Source: Lysobacterales bacterium
Lineage (GTDB): Bacteria; Pseudomonadota; Gammaproteobacteria; Xanthomonadales; SZUA-36
DNA: 47,594 bases
NCBI GenBank assembly: GCA_029859645.1
Contig: JAOUCS010000011.1
Coordinates: 1 to 47,594, forward strand
Direction of reading: 5' to 3'
The translations under genes and the position numbers were made by a program. The notes beneath the pieces are model-generated. The model did no database searches and was not told the origin of the DNA. It saw only the letters and a program-made list of their open reading frames with translations. Every line of letters starts with the position of its first letter. The stretch's first letter is position 1. Positions 8,699-16,749 of this stretch are shown one piece after another.

Positions 8699-9783
8699 CA
8701 GCCGTCTCCTCCGCCCATTCCCACGCTCATACCCTTCAGTGCGGCGGTGCCGGTCACAGCCACCTCATCACCGGCGACCAGTCCGTTTGCAACGATCCAG
8801 CCGCCGACTGTTCCGCGAACAGTGACCGGCCTGGCACTGAAGCCGCCAGGGACGCGCACATAGGCAATATCCACACCGTCCAGCTTTACGATCGCCGCGG
8901 ATGGGACCGTCAACAACTCGCCGCCAGCCCGAACGGTCCAGCGGGTCAACTGGCCGGGCGTAAGGCCGGCGATCCCGGTCGGCTCAGCCCTTACCCTGAC
9001 CGTTTGCGTTGCCGGATCGATCACGTTTGAAACCAGCACGATTACTCCCTGGTTGCCGCCGTCTTGCATGCTGATCTCCATCCCGGCAGCCAGGTAGGCG
9101 GCAGCGGACTTCGATAACACGCCTTCCAGCATCAACTTGTCCGGTTCGCCCAGCCGGGCGAGCAACTCACTGCCTTCGAGGTGATCACCCAGCATCGCCG
9201 GTCGCTCCAGTACGATGGCGTCGGCAGGGGCCCGCAGGGTCATATCAGGGGTTACTTCCGCACTCGCATTAAGCCGATCGACGTCTTCTTCGCTAAAACC
9301 AGCCAGCATCAACTGCGCCCGCAATCCCGAGTATTCCGCCCTGGCGATGTTGAAGGCATACAGGGTCTCTTGCCAGCGCCGGCTGGAGACTGAACCGGCA
9401 TCCTTGAGTTTCCTGTTCCTTTCCAGGGCCGATTGCTGCAAGGCGAATTCCGCCATGGCTTTGAGAAAATCGCGTTGCAGGGAGACCAGCTCCGGACTAC
9501 GAACCGTCACCAAAGCGTCACCCCTGGCGACCCGGTCGCCCACCTGAACCCAGGTGCGCTGAAGGATGCCGGGCAGGGGTGTCTTGATGGCCCATTCCCC
9601 ATCGGGGGAGAACACCACTCTCAGGGTCAACTCGGCTGCATCGGCGTCGGTGGCGGAACGCACCGGCTGAACTTCGATACCCAGCAAACGCTGTTGATCA
9701 TCGCTCACGGCCAGAATTTCAGCGGCTGCTTGTAGTGGCCAGCTGGATAAAATCAACAGAAAGAGTAAGATCCGTTGCATCAT
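8698..9783 (-). CDS. RND efflux periplasmic adaptor (CusB/CzcB type)
   Basis: Membrane-fusion protein, 361 residues, bridging the RND pump and outer-membrane channel in the periplasm. The signal peptide starts with MMQRILLFLLILSSWPLQ. Order of parts: an N-terminal beta strand region, a lipoyl-like half (GILQRTWVQVGDRVARGDAL), a helical hairpin around residues 105-160, the second lipoyl half (ADAIVLERPAMLGDHLEG), then the beta-barrel (ATQTVRVRAEP) and membrane-proximal domain. No methionine-rich or YHS/heavy-metal-binding N-terminal extension is visible, so it gives no direct clue to the metal. It overlaps the channel gene upstream by 4 bp and the pump gene downstream by 1 bp. Confidence 0.9.
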   Translation of the reverse strand: MMQRILLFLLILSSWPLQAAAEILAVSDDQQRLLGIEVQPVRSATDADAAELTLRVVFSPDGEWAIKTPLPGILQRTWVQVGDRVARGDALVTVRSPELVSLQRDFLKAMAEFALQQSALERNRKLKDAGSVSSRRWQETLYAFNIARAEYSGLRAQLMLAGFSEEDVDRLNASAEVTPDMTLRAPADAIVLERPAMLGDHLEGSELLARLGEPDKLMLEGVLSKSAAAYLAAGMEISMQDGGNQGVIVLVSNVIDPATQTVRVRAEPTGIAGLTPGQLTRWTVRAGGELLTVPSAAIVKLDGVDIAYVRVPGGFSARPVTVRGTVGGWIVANGLVAGDEVAVTGTAALKGMSVGMGGGDG

Positions 9784-11039
9784 AAGGTGTCTCCGACAGC
9801 CTGGTTGTAGGAAGCAATGGCTGCTCCCTCGCGGATAAGAAGCAGTTCATGCGAGCGCTCGATGTCTTTCAGAACCGACAGCCTGCGGAGCCATTCGGTG
9901 ATCGAAAATTCACCCAGTTCGAAGGACAGGCGGTCGAGCCGGTGCCGCTCATTGGCCGCCTCGATCATTTGCATGGAGTTTTCAAGTTGCCGGCGGGTGG
10001 TCTCGAGCATGTGACGCGCCTCGTGCAATTGCATGTCCAGCTTGCGTTTCGTCTTGATCAACTCTGCCTCGGCCAATGCCAGCAGCTCGTTCGCCCGGGC
10101 GATTTCCGGGCCCCGCTTCGGAGATTTTCCCAACGGTACGGCGAGGCCGATACCCAGCGCGTTGACGTCCGGGCTGAGCCGGTCACCACTGAAGCCCCTC
10201 CAAAACACCTGCAGCGCTGGCCGTGCTGAATTTTCCTGCCGGCTAAGATCGGTCGAGGCCGTCGCTTCGGCCAGCCGGTCCATGGCGCTTTGCAATGCAG
10301 GATGATCATCCTCGATACCCTGTTTTTCACTCAGGACTTCTGATATATCAGCTGGAAAACGATTCATTCCGGTCACCGATGCATATTCCCGAACCGCATC
10401 GCGGTATTCGGCCTCCAGCGTCATGGTTTCGGCTTTCCAGATGGCCAGTTCCTGCAACGTTGCCAGTTGATCCGCCCGCGAAAGGTCACCCACCTCGGTA
10501 AACAGGGTGACTTGTTCCAGCACGTCCGCCAGGCGCTGCTCCTGCTCCCGCGCCAGTTCCCATTGCCGCAGGGCCAGCCGCAATTTCCAAAGACGGTTCC
10601 GCAATACGGCACTGACTTGCCAGCGAAATTCCACCGAGCGCGACGCATGCGCCGTCAGGCTGGCCTCACCCAGCCGGGTTTGCGCCCTCTTCTCTCCGGG
10701 AAGCCAGAATGGAACCGACAGCGTAACTTCGTTTTCGTACGCGCCGATGTCGTCCAACTGCCGGTCGCTCAGGTGGAAACCGGAAAGCTCCGCCATTTCG
10801 GGAACCCAGTACCTGCCGTAGGCTGATTCAGCCTCCGCCGTGGCCCGCCCGGCCGCCAGTACGCCCGCCTCGGGGTGGCGCTGCAGGGTAGTATCCAGCA
10901 AGGCCGGGAGGGTCAAATCACGGTCAAACTCCAAGTCAGCCTCTGCATGCTCATCTGCGCCCCACAGCGCGTTGGGGATGACGCTTGTGGCGATGATTAA
11001 CAGGCAGCCCGCCATAACGGATCGGGAAATACAGCGCAC
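9780..11039 (-). CDS. TolC-family outer-membrane efflux channel (CusC/CzcC type)
   Basis: Outer-membrane factor, 419 residues, the exit duct of the tripartite pump and the first gene of the operon. A signal peptide with core VMAGCLLIIATSVI is present. The body is long alpha-helical with heptad-like Ala/Leu/Glu pattern and the internal duplication usual for the family; PALLDTTLQRHPE is the typical first-helix motif and GIGLAVPLGKSPKRGPEIA the second-repeat strand and helix. The GTG start is chosen because AGGAGG lies 9 nt upstream; a downstream in-frame ATG would remove part of the signal peptide. The 4-bp overlap with the adaptor indicates coupled translation. Confidence 0.9.
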   Translation of the reverse strand: MRCISRSVMAGCLLIIATSVIPNALWGADEHAEADLEFDRDLTLPALLDTTLQRHPEAGVLAAGRATAEAESAYGRYWVPEMAELSGFHLSDRQLDDIGAYENEVTLSVPFWLPGEKRAQTRLGEASLTAHASRSVEFRWQVSAVLRNRLWKLRLALRQWELAREQEQRLADVLEQVTLFTEVGDLSRADQLATLQELAIWKAETMTLEAEYRDAVREYASVTGMNRFPADISEVLSEKQGIEDDHPALQSAMDRLAEATASTDLSRQENSARPALQVFWRGFSGDRLSPDVNALGIGLAVPLGKSPKRGPEIARANELLALAEAELIKTKRKLDMQLHEARHMLETTRRQLENSMQMIEAANERHRLDRLSFELGEFSITEWLRRLSVLKDIERSHELLLIREGAAIASYNQAVGDTL

Positions 11040-11382
11040 CTTGTCTGTCCTCCTGAGTTGACGTGAAAACCGGGGTTTGAGTGAAGGAGCGCGTGCCAGC
11101 GCGCAACTTTATGTGCGCCATGCCCTGCTGGAATCGGGCATATGTCTAACCACGCTCGCATGGTACATTTGTCCCATACCCAAAGTTCATTAGTACCGTC
11201 CCTGGGCCCAGAGTTAAATGCTTTATATCAAAGAGTTTGTCATTATGTTTTTGCTGGCTTTGGTGGCGGGCGGAAACCTGGTCGACGGTGTTTATAATTA
11301 CCGCGCAGGCGGCAGCCATCTACAAGAAGGCAGGAGTGACTGGCCGGCATGCTTTTTCGGCCTGGCTCATCGAGGAAATATT
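11040..11382. other. Divergent control region between efflux operon and DUF2891 gene
   Basis: No gene is supported here. Features seen: a GC hairpin at 11089-11104 (GCGCGT gcca GCGCGC), a 6-bp inverted repeat ATGCCC at 11120-11125 with GGGCAT at 11136-11141 separated by 10 bp, GGTAC at 11162-11166 with GTACC at 11193-11197, and the palindrome CTGGGCCCAG at 11202-11211. A perfect TATAAT lies at 11293-11298, 84 bp before the DUF2891 GTG, but has no good -35. No MerR-, CueR- or CzcR-type operator could be recognised, and no metal-sensor gene is adjacent. Confidence 0.4.
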
Positions 11383-12501
11383 GTGAAAATCAGACACATC
11401 ATTGGCGCCTTGACCCTGTGCATGGTCATGGCGAACTCATCCCTGGCGGCAACGGAACAGGAAGTGAACACTATTAACCCCCAATTGGCTGCCAAGTTTG
11501 CCCGGCTTGCGCTGGACTGCGTCCATCGCGAATACCCGAACAAGATAGGACATGTCCTGAACTCGGCCGAAGATGCACAAACGCCTTCCATGCTGCACCC
11601 GGTGTTCTATGGCTGCTTCGACTGGCATTCCTCGGTGCATGGCCACTGGCTGCTGGTCAGACTGTTACGGACCGTACCGGCGGGCGTGATGCCGGCAGAA
11701 CTGCGTGAAGAGATCGTGAATGCACTGGATCAGAGCTTCACGCGAGACGGCGTTGCGGTCGAGGTAGCCTATTTCGAAGCAGAGAACCGGAAGTCCTATG
11801 AGCGGCCTTACGGTGTCGCCTGGTTCCTGCAACTGACTGCGGAACTCAGGGAATGGGATGACCCGATGGCCTCGGCCTGGCTGGAAACCCTGCAACCCCT
11901 GGAAGCAGTCATCGTTACACAGATCAAGTCCTGGCTCCCCAAGCTGGCTTACGCGATCAGGCTGGGTACCCATAACCAGAGTATGTTCGCCTTTGGTTTG
12001 ATGCTCGACTGGGCCCGGGCTTCGGGCGATACAGGGATGGAACAGATGGTAAAAGAGCGGTCACTCGCTTTCCACCTGGGTGACCGTAATTGCCCGATGG
12101 CCTACGAACCGTCCGGTGAGGATTTCCTGTCGCCCTGTCTGATGGAAGCGGACCTGATGCGACGCCTGCTTCCGCAGATCGAATTTACCGGGTGGCTTTC
12201 CAATTTCATGCCGGAGATCCCGCTCGATGGTAGTGGCGACTGGCTGGCTATCGGGATTGTGAATGATCCGACCGACGGCAAACTGGTGCATCTGGACGGA
12301 GTGAACCTCTCCAGGGCATGGAACCTGGAGAACATCGCCGGAGCATTGCCGGCTGAAGACCCAAGGCGCTCTGCCCTGCTGGCAGCTGCCAAGGTTCATC
12401 GAGAGGCCGGCCTGGCCAATGTATCGGCAGAACACTATGAAGGCAGTCACTGGCTGGCGAGCTTTGCGACTTACCTGGTCACGGAAAGGGGCCAACGCTA
12501 G
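11383..12501 (+). CDS. Exported DUF2891 family protein
   Basis: DUF2891 protein of 372 residues; function unknown, probably an alpha/alpha toroid like glycoside-processing folds (inference). Recognised by HPVFYGCFDWHSSVHGHW near the N-terminus, the conserved ERPYGVAW, and GTHNQSMFAFGLMLDWA further on. The start is placed at the GTG at 11383: GAGGA lies 6 nt upstream and a clean signal peptide follows (core IIGALTLCMVMANSSLA). An upstream in-frame ATG at 11218 would add 55 residues of a different character before the signal peptide and is unlikely. The MFS gene follows 20 bp later on the same strand, so the two may be cotranscribed. Confidence 0.85.
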   Translation: MKIRHIIGALTLCMVMANSSLAATEQEVNTINPQLAAKFARLALDCVHREYPNKIGHVLNSAEDAQTPSMLHPVFYGCFDWHSSVHGHWLLVRLLRTVPAGVMPAELREEIVNALDQSFTRDGVAVEVAYFEAENRKSYERPYGVAWFLQLTAELREWDDPMASAWLETLQPLEAVIVTQIKSWLPKLAYAIRLGTHNQSMFAFGLMLDWARASGDTGMEQMVKERSLAFHLGDRNCPMAYEPSGEDFLSPCLMEADLMRRLLPQIEFTGWLSNFMPEIPLDGSGDWLAIGIVNDPTDGKLVHLDGVNLSRAWNLENIAGALPAEDPRRSALLAAAKVHREAGLANVSAEHYEGSHWLASFATYLVTERGQR

Positions 12502-12521
12502 CCTCGGAGAACAGAAAAATA

Positions 12522-13850
12522 ATGCACAATCCTACCTGGTGCATGTCCACCAGTGCACACACACGCTATTTCACCGGCGCGATAGCCTATTTCGCCCAAG
12601 GCATTCCCAAGGGGCTGCTGCACATTGCGCTACCGGCCTGGCTGGCGGCCGAAGGCGTGGCGCCCGCCGAAATTGCAGGCTACCTGGGGGTCATCATGCT
12701 GCCCTGGGCTTTCAAGCTGCTGGTCGGGCCGCTGATGGACCACTACGAATTTCTGCCGATGGGCAAGCGCAGGCCATGGGTGCTGAGCATGCAGCTGGGC
12801 ATGGTAATCAGCCTGTTGGGCCTGGGCCTGGTTAAAGACCCTGCGAGCCAGATGAGCCTGCTGATGGTGGTCGGATTTGTGATCAATGCCTTCACGGCCG
12901 CCCAGGACGTGGCCGTCGATGGTATGGCCATTGACCTTGTGCCTCTCGAAGAAGAGGGTCGACTGAATTCCTTCATGAGTTTTGGCAAGGCCGTGGGCTG
13001 GGCCGCAACCTCGGCGGTCACCGGTACGCTGCTGGTGGCGTACGGCACCCAGGTGACCGCGCTTGTTTGCACCCTCAGTGCCGCCGCGATCTTCGTCTAC
13101 CTGCTGCTGGTCCGCGAACGGCGCAACGAACGGTTGCTGCCCTGGACCTCGGGGGAGGCATCGCCTAAAAATGAGCCGCCGCCCTCGTTCCGGCAGGTGT
13201 TCTCGGACCTTAATCACGTGTTGTGGAGCCGGCCCAGCCTGGTGATGATGTTGATCATGTTCATGGCCGGTATGTTCAGCGGATACGGTCGTGCATTAAT
13301 GCCCATCGCAGCGGTCCAGCTATTCGAGTTCACAACGCCTCAATGGTCTGAACTGAACGCGGTCATGGGATTTGCCGGCGCAGGGGTCGCACTGTTTCTC
13401 GGGCCCATCATCGACCGGCGCGGCGCCAAATCCGTGATGGGACTGACGATACTGCTGACCGGCATCCACGCCTTTACGCTCGCCTTCACGCAGGAGATGT
13501 GGAGCAACGACACCTATGTTCTGGTGATGATCTCACTATGGATCCTGTTGCTGCCCATCATCATGGTATGCGTGCTGGCCCTGGCGATGAGCATCTGCAC
13601 CAGTGGTGAGTCGGCCACCCAGTTTGCCATCTACATGTCTGTCTGCAACATGGGGGCGACAGTGGGGTCACTGCTGTATGGCAGCGTTTCCGGGATAACC
13701 AACTGGAGCCAGAACTACGCCGTTATGGGCCTGATTGTGTTCCTGATTTTACTGTCGTTGTTGATGTACCGCACGGGTGGGCATCCCGAGAAATTGCTGG
13801 GCACTGAGAACGCGGACACCCGGCACATACGGGAAATCCACCGCCATTGA
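12522..13850 (+). CDS. MFS transporter, AmpG/PAT-like
   Basis: Inner-membrane carrier of the major facilitator superfamily, 442 residues, about 12 hydrophobic segments. The opening (YFAQGIPKGLLHIALPAWL, then AWLAAEGVAPAEIAGYLG and FKLLVGPLMDHY) has the pattern of AmpG and acetyl-CoA (PAT) carriers. The A-like loop DHYEFLPMGKRRPW follows TM2. AmpG imports muropeptides, but substrate cannot be read from the sequence. Start ATG at 12522 has GGAGA 12 nt upstream; an in-frame ATG at 12543 is an alternative. It is 20 bp after the DUF2891 gene. Confidence 0.82.
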   Translation: MHNPTWCMSTSAHTRYFTGAIAYFAQGIPKGLLHIALPAWLAAEGVAPAEIAGYLGVIMLPWAFKLLVGPLMDHYEFLPMGKRRPWVLSMQLGMVISLLGLGLVKDPASQMSLLMVVGFVINAFTAAQDVAVDGMAIDLVPLEEEGRLNSFMSFGKAVGWAATSAVTGTLLVAYGTQVTALVCTLSAAAIFVYLLLVRERRNERLLPWTSGEASPKNEPPPSFRQVFSDLNHVLWSRPSLVMMLIMFMAGMFSGYGRALMPIAAVQLFEFTTPQWSELNAVMGFAGAGVALFLGPIIDRRGAKSVMGLTILLTGIHAFTLAFTQEMWSNDTYVLVMISLWILLLPIIMVCVLALAMSICTSGESATQFAIYMSVCNMGATVGSLLYGSVSGITNWSQNYAVMGLIVFLILLSLLMYRTGGHPEKLLGTENADTRHIREIHRH

Positions 13851-13891
13851 ATCAGTGCTTCCCTGGTTCGGGTATGCTCAGAGATTGACCA

Positions 13892-15355
13892 TCAGTCAGT
13901 TTGACGGGATTGAATATGCTCGAGTGCTGCTTGCAACATGATATCTATTGCGCCGCGAATCCGGGGGGCCGGGAGCCGAATGTCGGGATCGACCGGATGA
14001 GCAGATTCATTTCCATTGGGTCGAACGATCAACGCCTTGGGATAGGTAACGACAATCTGGGTATTCGGCAGAGTAAAACGCTCCATAGCACCGTACGTGG
14101 TAGCCATATCAACCGTCTGCTCCCCCATAACGACACCAAAATCATAGTCCTGTATCAATGCCGCTGCGGAAACAGCGTTGGAAAAGGAGTATCGATTTAC
14201 CAGCACGTAAACGCCGCCATCGTACCTTGGAGCTGAACGAGGTTGAACCTCAGGGATTGGAAACAACACCGTTTGTCCATTTTCCGTTGAGGCATAGAGT
14301 TTTGCATACAGTTCCGACACAGACTCAGCGCCCTCCGGATTGGCTTCAAGGCGCGCCTGGTTAGCAGCAGTCGATTGAGGGCTCACCCGAACCTTGAAAG
14401 TTGACGAAAATCGAAAAGGACGATCAGCAAACCAGGCGATAAGCGGATCGCTGAACGAATTGTCGCCGCCGGGATTGTCGCGCAAATCGAGAATCAGCTG
14501 CGCAGCCTGCTTTTCGATGAAACTCCCGAATGCTTCATCGATGAATTCTACGAAAGACGATGTGTCCATCGGGTTTGCGTCGTGATCCGTATTGCTAAAA
14601 GGCCCCGGTCGAAGGTATGCCACGGTTTCGGTTAGCATCCTCGCATTGCGGCCCTCCAATGAGAACGACTTGCCCTTTTCGTCGGAATCTTGTTCTTCAT
14701 CCGATGCTATTGAAATCCGGTACACTCCTGATGAGCCGTCAGCGTGATCAACCGATACGGCATATGCCTCGGCCGCACCCAGCTCCAGCCAAATTACAAG
14801 TGGCATATAAGTTTCCAGAAGGACGTAAGCAAACTCGGGCGTCTCGGCGGAGATAGGTGCAATCAGGCGTGGCAGCAGGTCTGAGACCGGTATGCCACCA
14901 ATTGCGCTGATCCTGTCGCCCGGCAATATCTCGGCAATGCCACTGAGATTCTCCGTAATGATCAGTTGATCATCCACCACGGCGACCTCCAACGGAAACC
15001 CGGCTCCACCCGCTGCACGATAAGCAAAATAACCCGAATAGTCAGCTCAATCCGCGTATGTGCCTGATGCGCCAGGGCAACGAATTTCTGGAACGCCATT
15101 TCGGTATCGAACCGGGTCATCGGTTGGTCGAAACCCTCTCTTAATTGCCGGTAACGGGTCTCAAATTCACTGCGTGGCGTGGATGAGTACAGATCGACGT
15201 CAGCAGACTGAAGGCCTTGGTACATGAACTCGAAATCTGCCCGAATCTGCCCGGGTGTGAAAACGGGTGGTTTGTCAGCGACCGCAGGTTCTTGTGCCAG
15301 CGCCGATCGATAGGTTGTGACCGACGAGTAAAAATACCAACAAAACTTTAAACAT
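13892..15355 (-). pseudogene. S41 family peptidase with two compensating frameshifts
   Basis: Carboxyl-terminal-processing-type (S41/tail-specific protease) serine peptidase, predicted periplasmic, broken in this sequence. Part one is a signal-peptide-like start at the ATG at 15353-15355 (MFKVLLVFLLVG), which hits a stop after 26 codons. Part two, in the +1 frame, runs from about 15310 to 15045 and encodes the conserved N-terminal domain (FEFMYQGLQSADVDLY and later VALAHQAHTRIE). Part three returns to the first frame from about 15040 (YSGYFAYRAAGG) and holds a PDZ-like segment, DLRDNPGGD, the nucleophile region NRYSFSNAVSAA and the C-terminal S41 core. The intact gene therefore needs one base removed near 15305 and one base added near 15043. 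The catalytic core is intact, so this is a recent mutation or a sequence error. Confidence 0.75.
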
Positions 15356-15470
15356 AGTCAGGAGGTCCGCTGCACCTTCGGATTAGGCCGCCCACTCTAC
15401 GTCTGAAATGGTGCCGCAAGCAAGTTCAAGGAATGTTCCAGAACAGAAATTCATCCATCTTGCGATAGGG

Positions 15471-16571
15471 TTACTGAAGAACTTCCGCTCTTAGAAGCAG
15501 GCGCTTCATGGTCGCCTTCTTGTCTGCGCAACGGGGTGATTCCCAGCACGAACTCAACAGGAATTCTGATTGCCCACCTTGCCGCAATCGAATCTCAAAG
15601 GGCCGCTTGTCCAATACCACGTGGACATAATTCACGAATGATTCGGCAAAATCATCCGCTGAAGAGGTCGCGGCATACAGTGTTGGAAAATTTGTCCCCC
15701 GCAGCCACTGGTAGACGGGCTGTATATCGGCGACGTCGTACCTGGACTCGTTGAACGAATAGAAAGCCAGTAACTCCCGGTCGGGCCATGCGCTGTCAAA
15801 ACGACTGCGCAGGGTGTCCCCGGGAACGACAATCTCTTGTGATGGTGGAGGATAAGTCCAGGACAGGTCATAGAAGCCATTGCCGGCAATGTTTTGCGTG
15901 TTGCCGCCGCCGATCTGTGTTGCCCCGATGACGGCGTCCACGACATGACCGATTTCATGCAACAGGATGTAACGAATCGCATTCACCCGATTGTCATTCG
16001 CGGGTGCTTCGATGCGAACCTCAATGCTCCAGTCCGCCCCGGGTTGAAAAGCTGACCCTTCTCTCCAGCTCGCCCACGCGTTTGCATTCCTGTCGAGCGC
16101 CCCTTCGTCCAGAATGATAAAACCACCAGCCGCCGAACCATCGCTGCCGGCAACGACATCCATATACCCGGTGCCCCCTCCCAGGTCCCGAACCAGGGCA
16201 ATGTAAAACAGCCTCCGCTCGGCGATGCGCCTGACGGCCCGGGGCAGGCTTGCCATCGCGGTTTCGACGTCCCGCAGAAATTCTGAATCCCGGGGTGCGG
16301 GCACAGGTCTCTCACTGTAACCCTGAAACGTATTATCGAGGCGCATGAACTCGATCAATTCAGGTGGCGCGGGACCGATACGGGTTTTCTGGACCTTGAA
16401 CTGATCTCCCTGCCGCCAATATGCGATCGATCGAACCGGGTGCGAACTGAGCTGGCTCAGGCGAATACCATTTCGAACCGGATCGTCTTCTGTCTCACCA
16501 GGCCAGGCGTTCTGAATGCAGCTGACCTGGCACAAAAAACCCGCCGTGATAATGGTGAGTAACCTTTTCAT
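15471..16571 (-). CDS. Exported zincin-like protein with HEIGH motif
   Basis: Predicted secreted metallopeptidase-like protein, 366 residues from this start. A signal peptide or lipoprotein signal follows (MKRLLTIITAGFLCQVSC; a cysteine in LCQVSC could be a lipobox). The core carries LLHEIGHVVDAV near residue 203-214, the zinc-binding HExxH of gluzincins, and about 100 residues later DDFAESFVNYVH, whose glutamate is a good candidate for the third ligand, as in lethal-factor-like enzymes. The middle (GGFIILDEGALDRN) is compatible with an edge strand. Substrate unknown. The start at 16571 is chosen because it directly precedes the signal peptide and overlaps the stop of a 13-codon leader frame; an in-frame ATG at 16601 adds ten cysteine-rich residues. 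Confidence 0.65.
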   Translation of the reverse strand: MKRLLTIITAGFLCQVSCIQNAWPGETEDDPVRNGIRLSQLSSHPVRSIAYWRQGDQFKVQKTRIGPAPPELIEFMRLDNTFQGYSERPVPAPRDSEFLRDVETAMASLPRAVRRIAERRLFYIALVRDLGGGTGYMDVVAGSDGSAAGGFIILDEGALDRNANAWASWREGSAFQPGADWSIEVRIEAPANDNRVNAIRYILLHEIGHVVDAVIGATQIGGGNTQNIAGNGFYDLSWTYPPPSQEIVVPGDTLRSRFDSAWPDRELLAFYSFNESRYDVADIQPVYQWLRGTNFPTLYAATSSADDFAESFVNYVHVVLDKRPFEIRLRQGGQSEFLLSSCWESPRCADKKATMKRLLLRAEVLQ

Positions 16572-16609
16572 CTTGCAGATAGAATAGCAACTCGGGCACA
16601 TCCATTCAC
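16568..16609 (-). promoter_or_regulatory. Candidate 13-codon leader ORF before the zincin gene
   Basis: The only good Shine-Dalgarno here (GGGAGG, plus-strand 16615-16620) is 5 nt from a GTG at 16607-16609 but 13 nt from the in-frame ATG at 16601. The GTG frame reads 13 codons and ends with a TGA that overlaps the ATG at 16571 (ATGA). This layout suggests ribosomes load on the leader and reinitiate at the zincin gene. Peptide sequence is not distinctive. Confidence 0.3.
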
Positions 16610-16674
16610 TAAGACCTCCCTGATGTAGTTATGACTCTGAACGGTGGTCAGTATCCGCGTTGCCCCCATGTTTT

Positions 16675-16705
16675 GGTCAGATCCCAAAGTGATTGGGATC
16701 TGACC
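16675..16705. repeat. Perfect 13-bp inverted repeat, REP/MITE-like
   Basis: GGTCAGATCCCAA, a 5-nt loop AGTGA, then TTGGGATCTGACC: a perfect 13-bp stem. It lies between the zincin gene start and the stop of the propeller gene. No T run follows on either strand, so it is not a classical terminator. The GGTCAGATCCCA word resembles dispersed palindromes linked to IS200/RAYT-type transposases in gammaproteobacteria (from memory); only one copy is in the window. Confidence 0.6.
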
Positions 16706-16749
16706 CTGATCTTATAATTTCGAACCAGTGGTTTTCAATGGGCCACCGG

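Noticed and set aside
11218-11382. N-terminal extension of the DUF2891 frame from an upstream ATG
   Set aside because: It would place 55 residues before a good signal peptide, and the GTG at 11383 has the better ribosome binding site.
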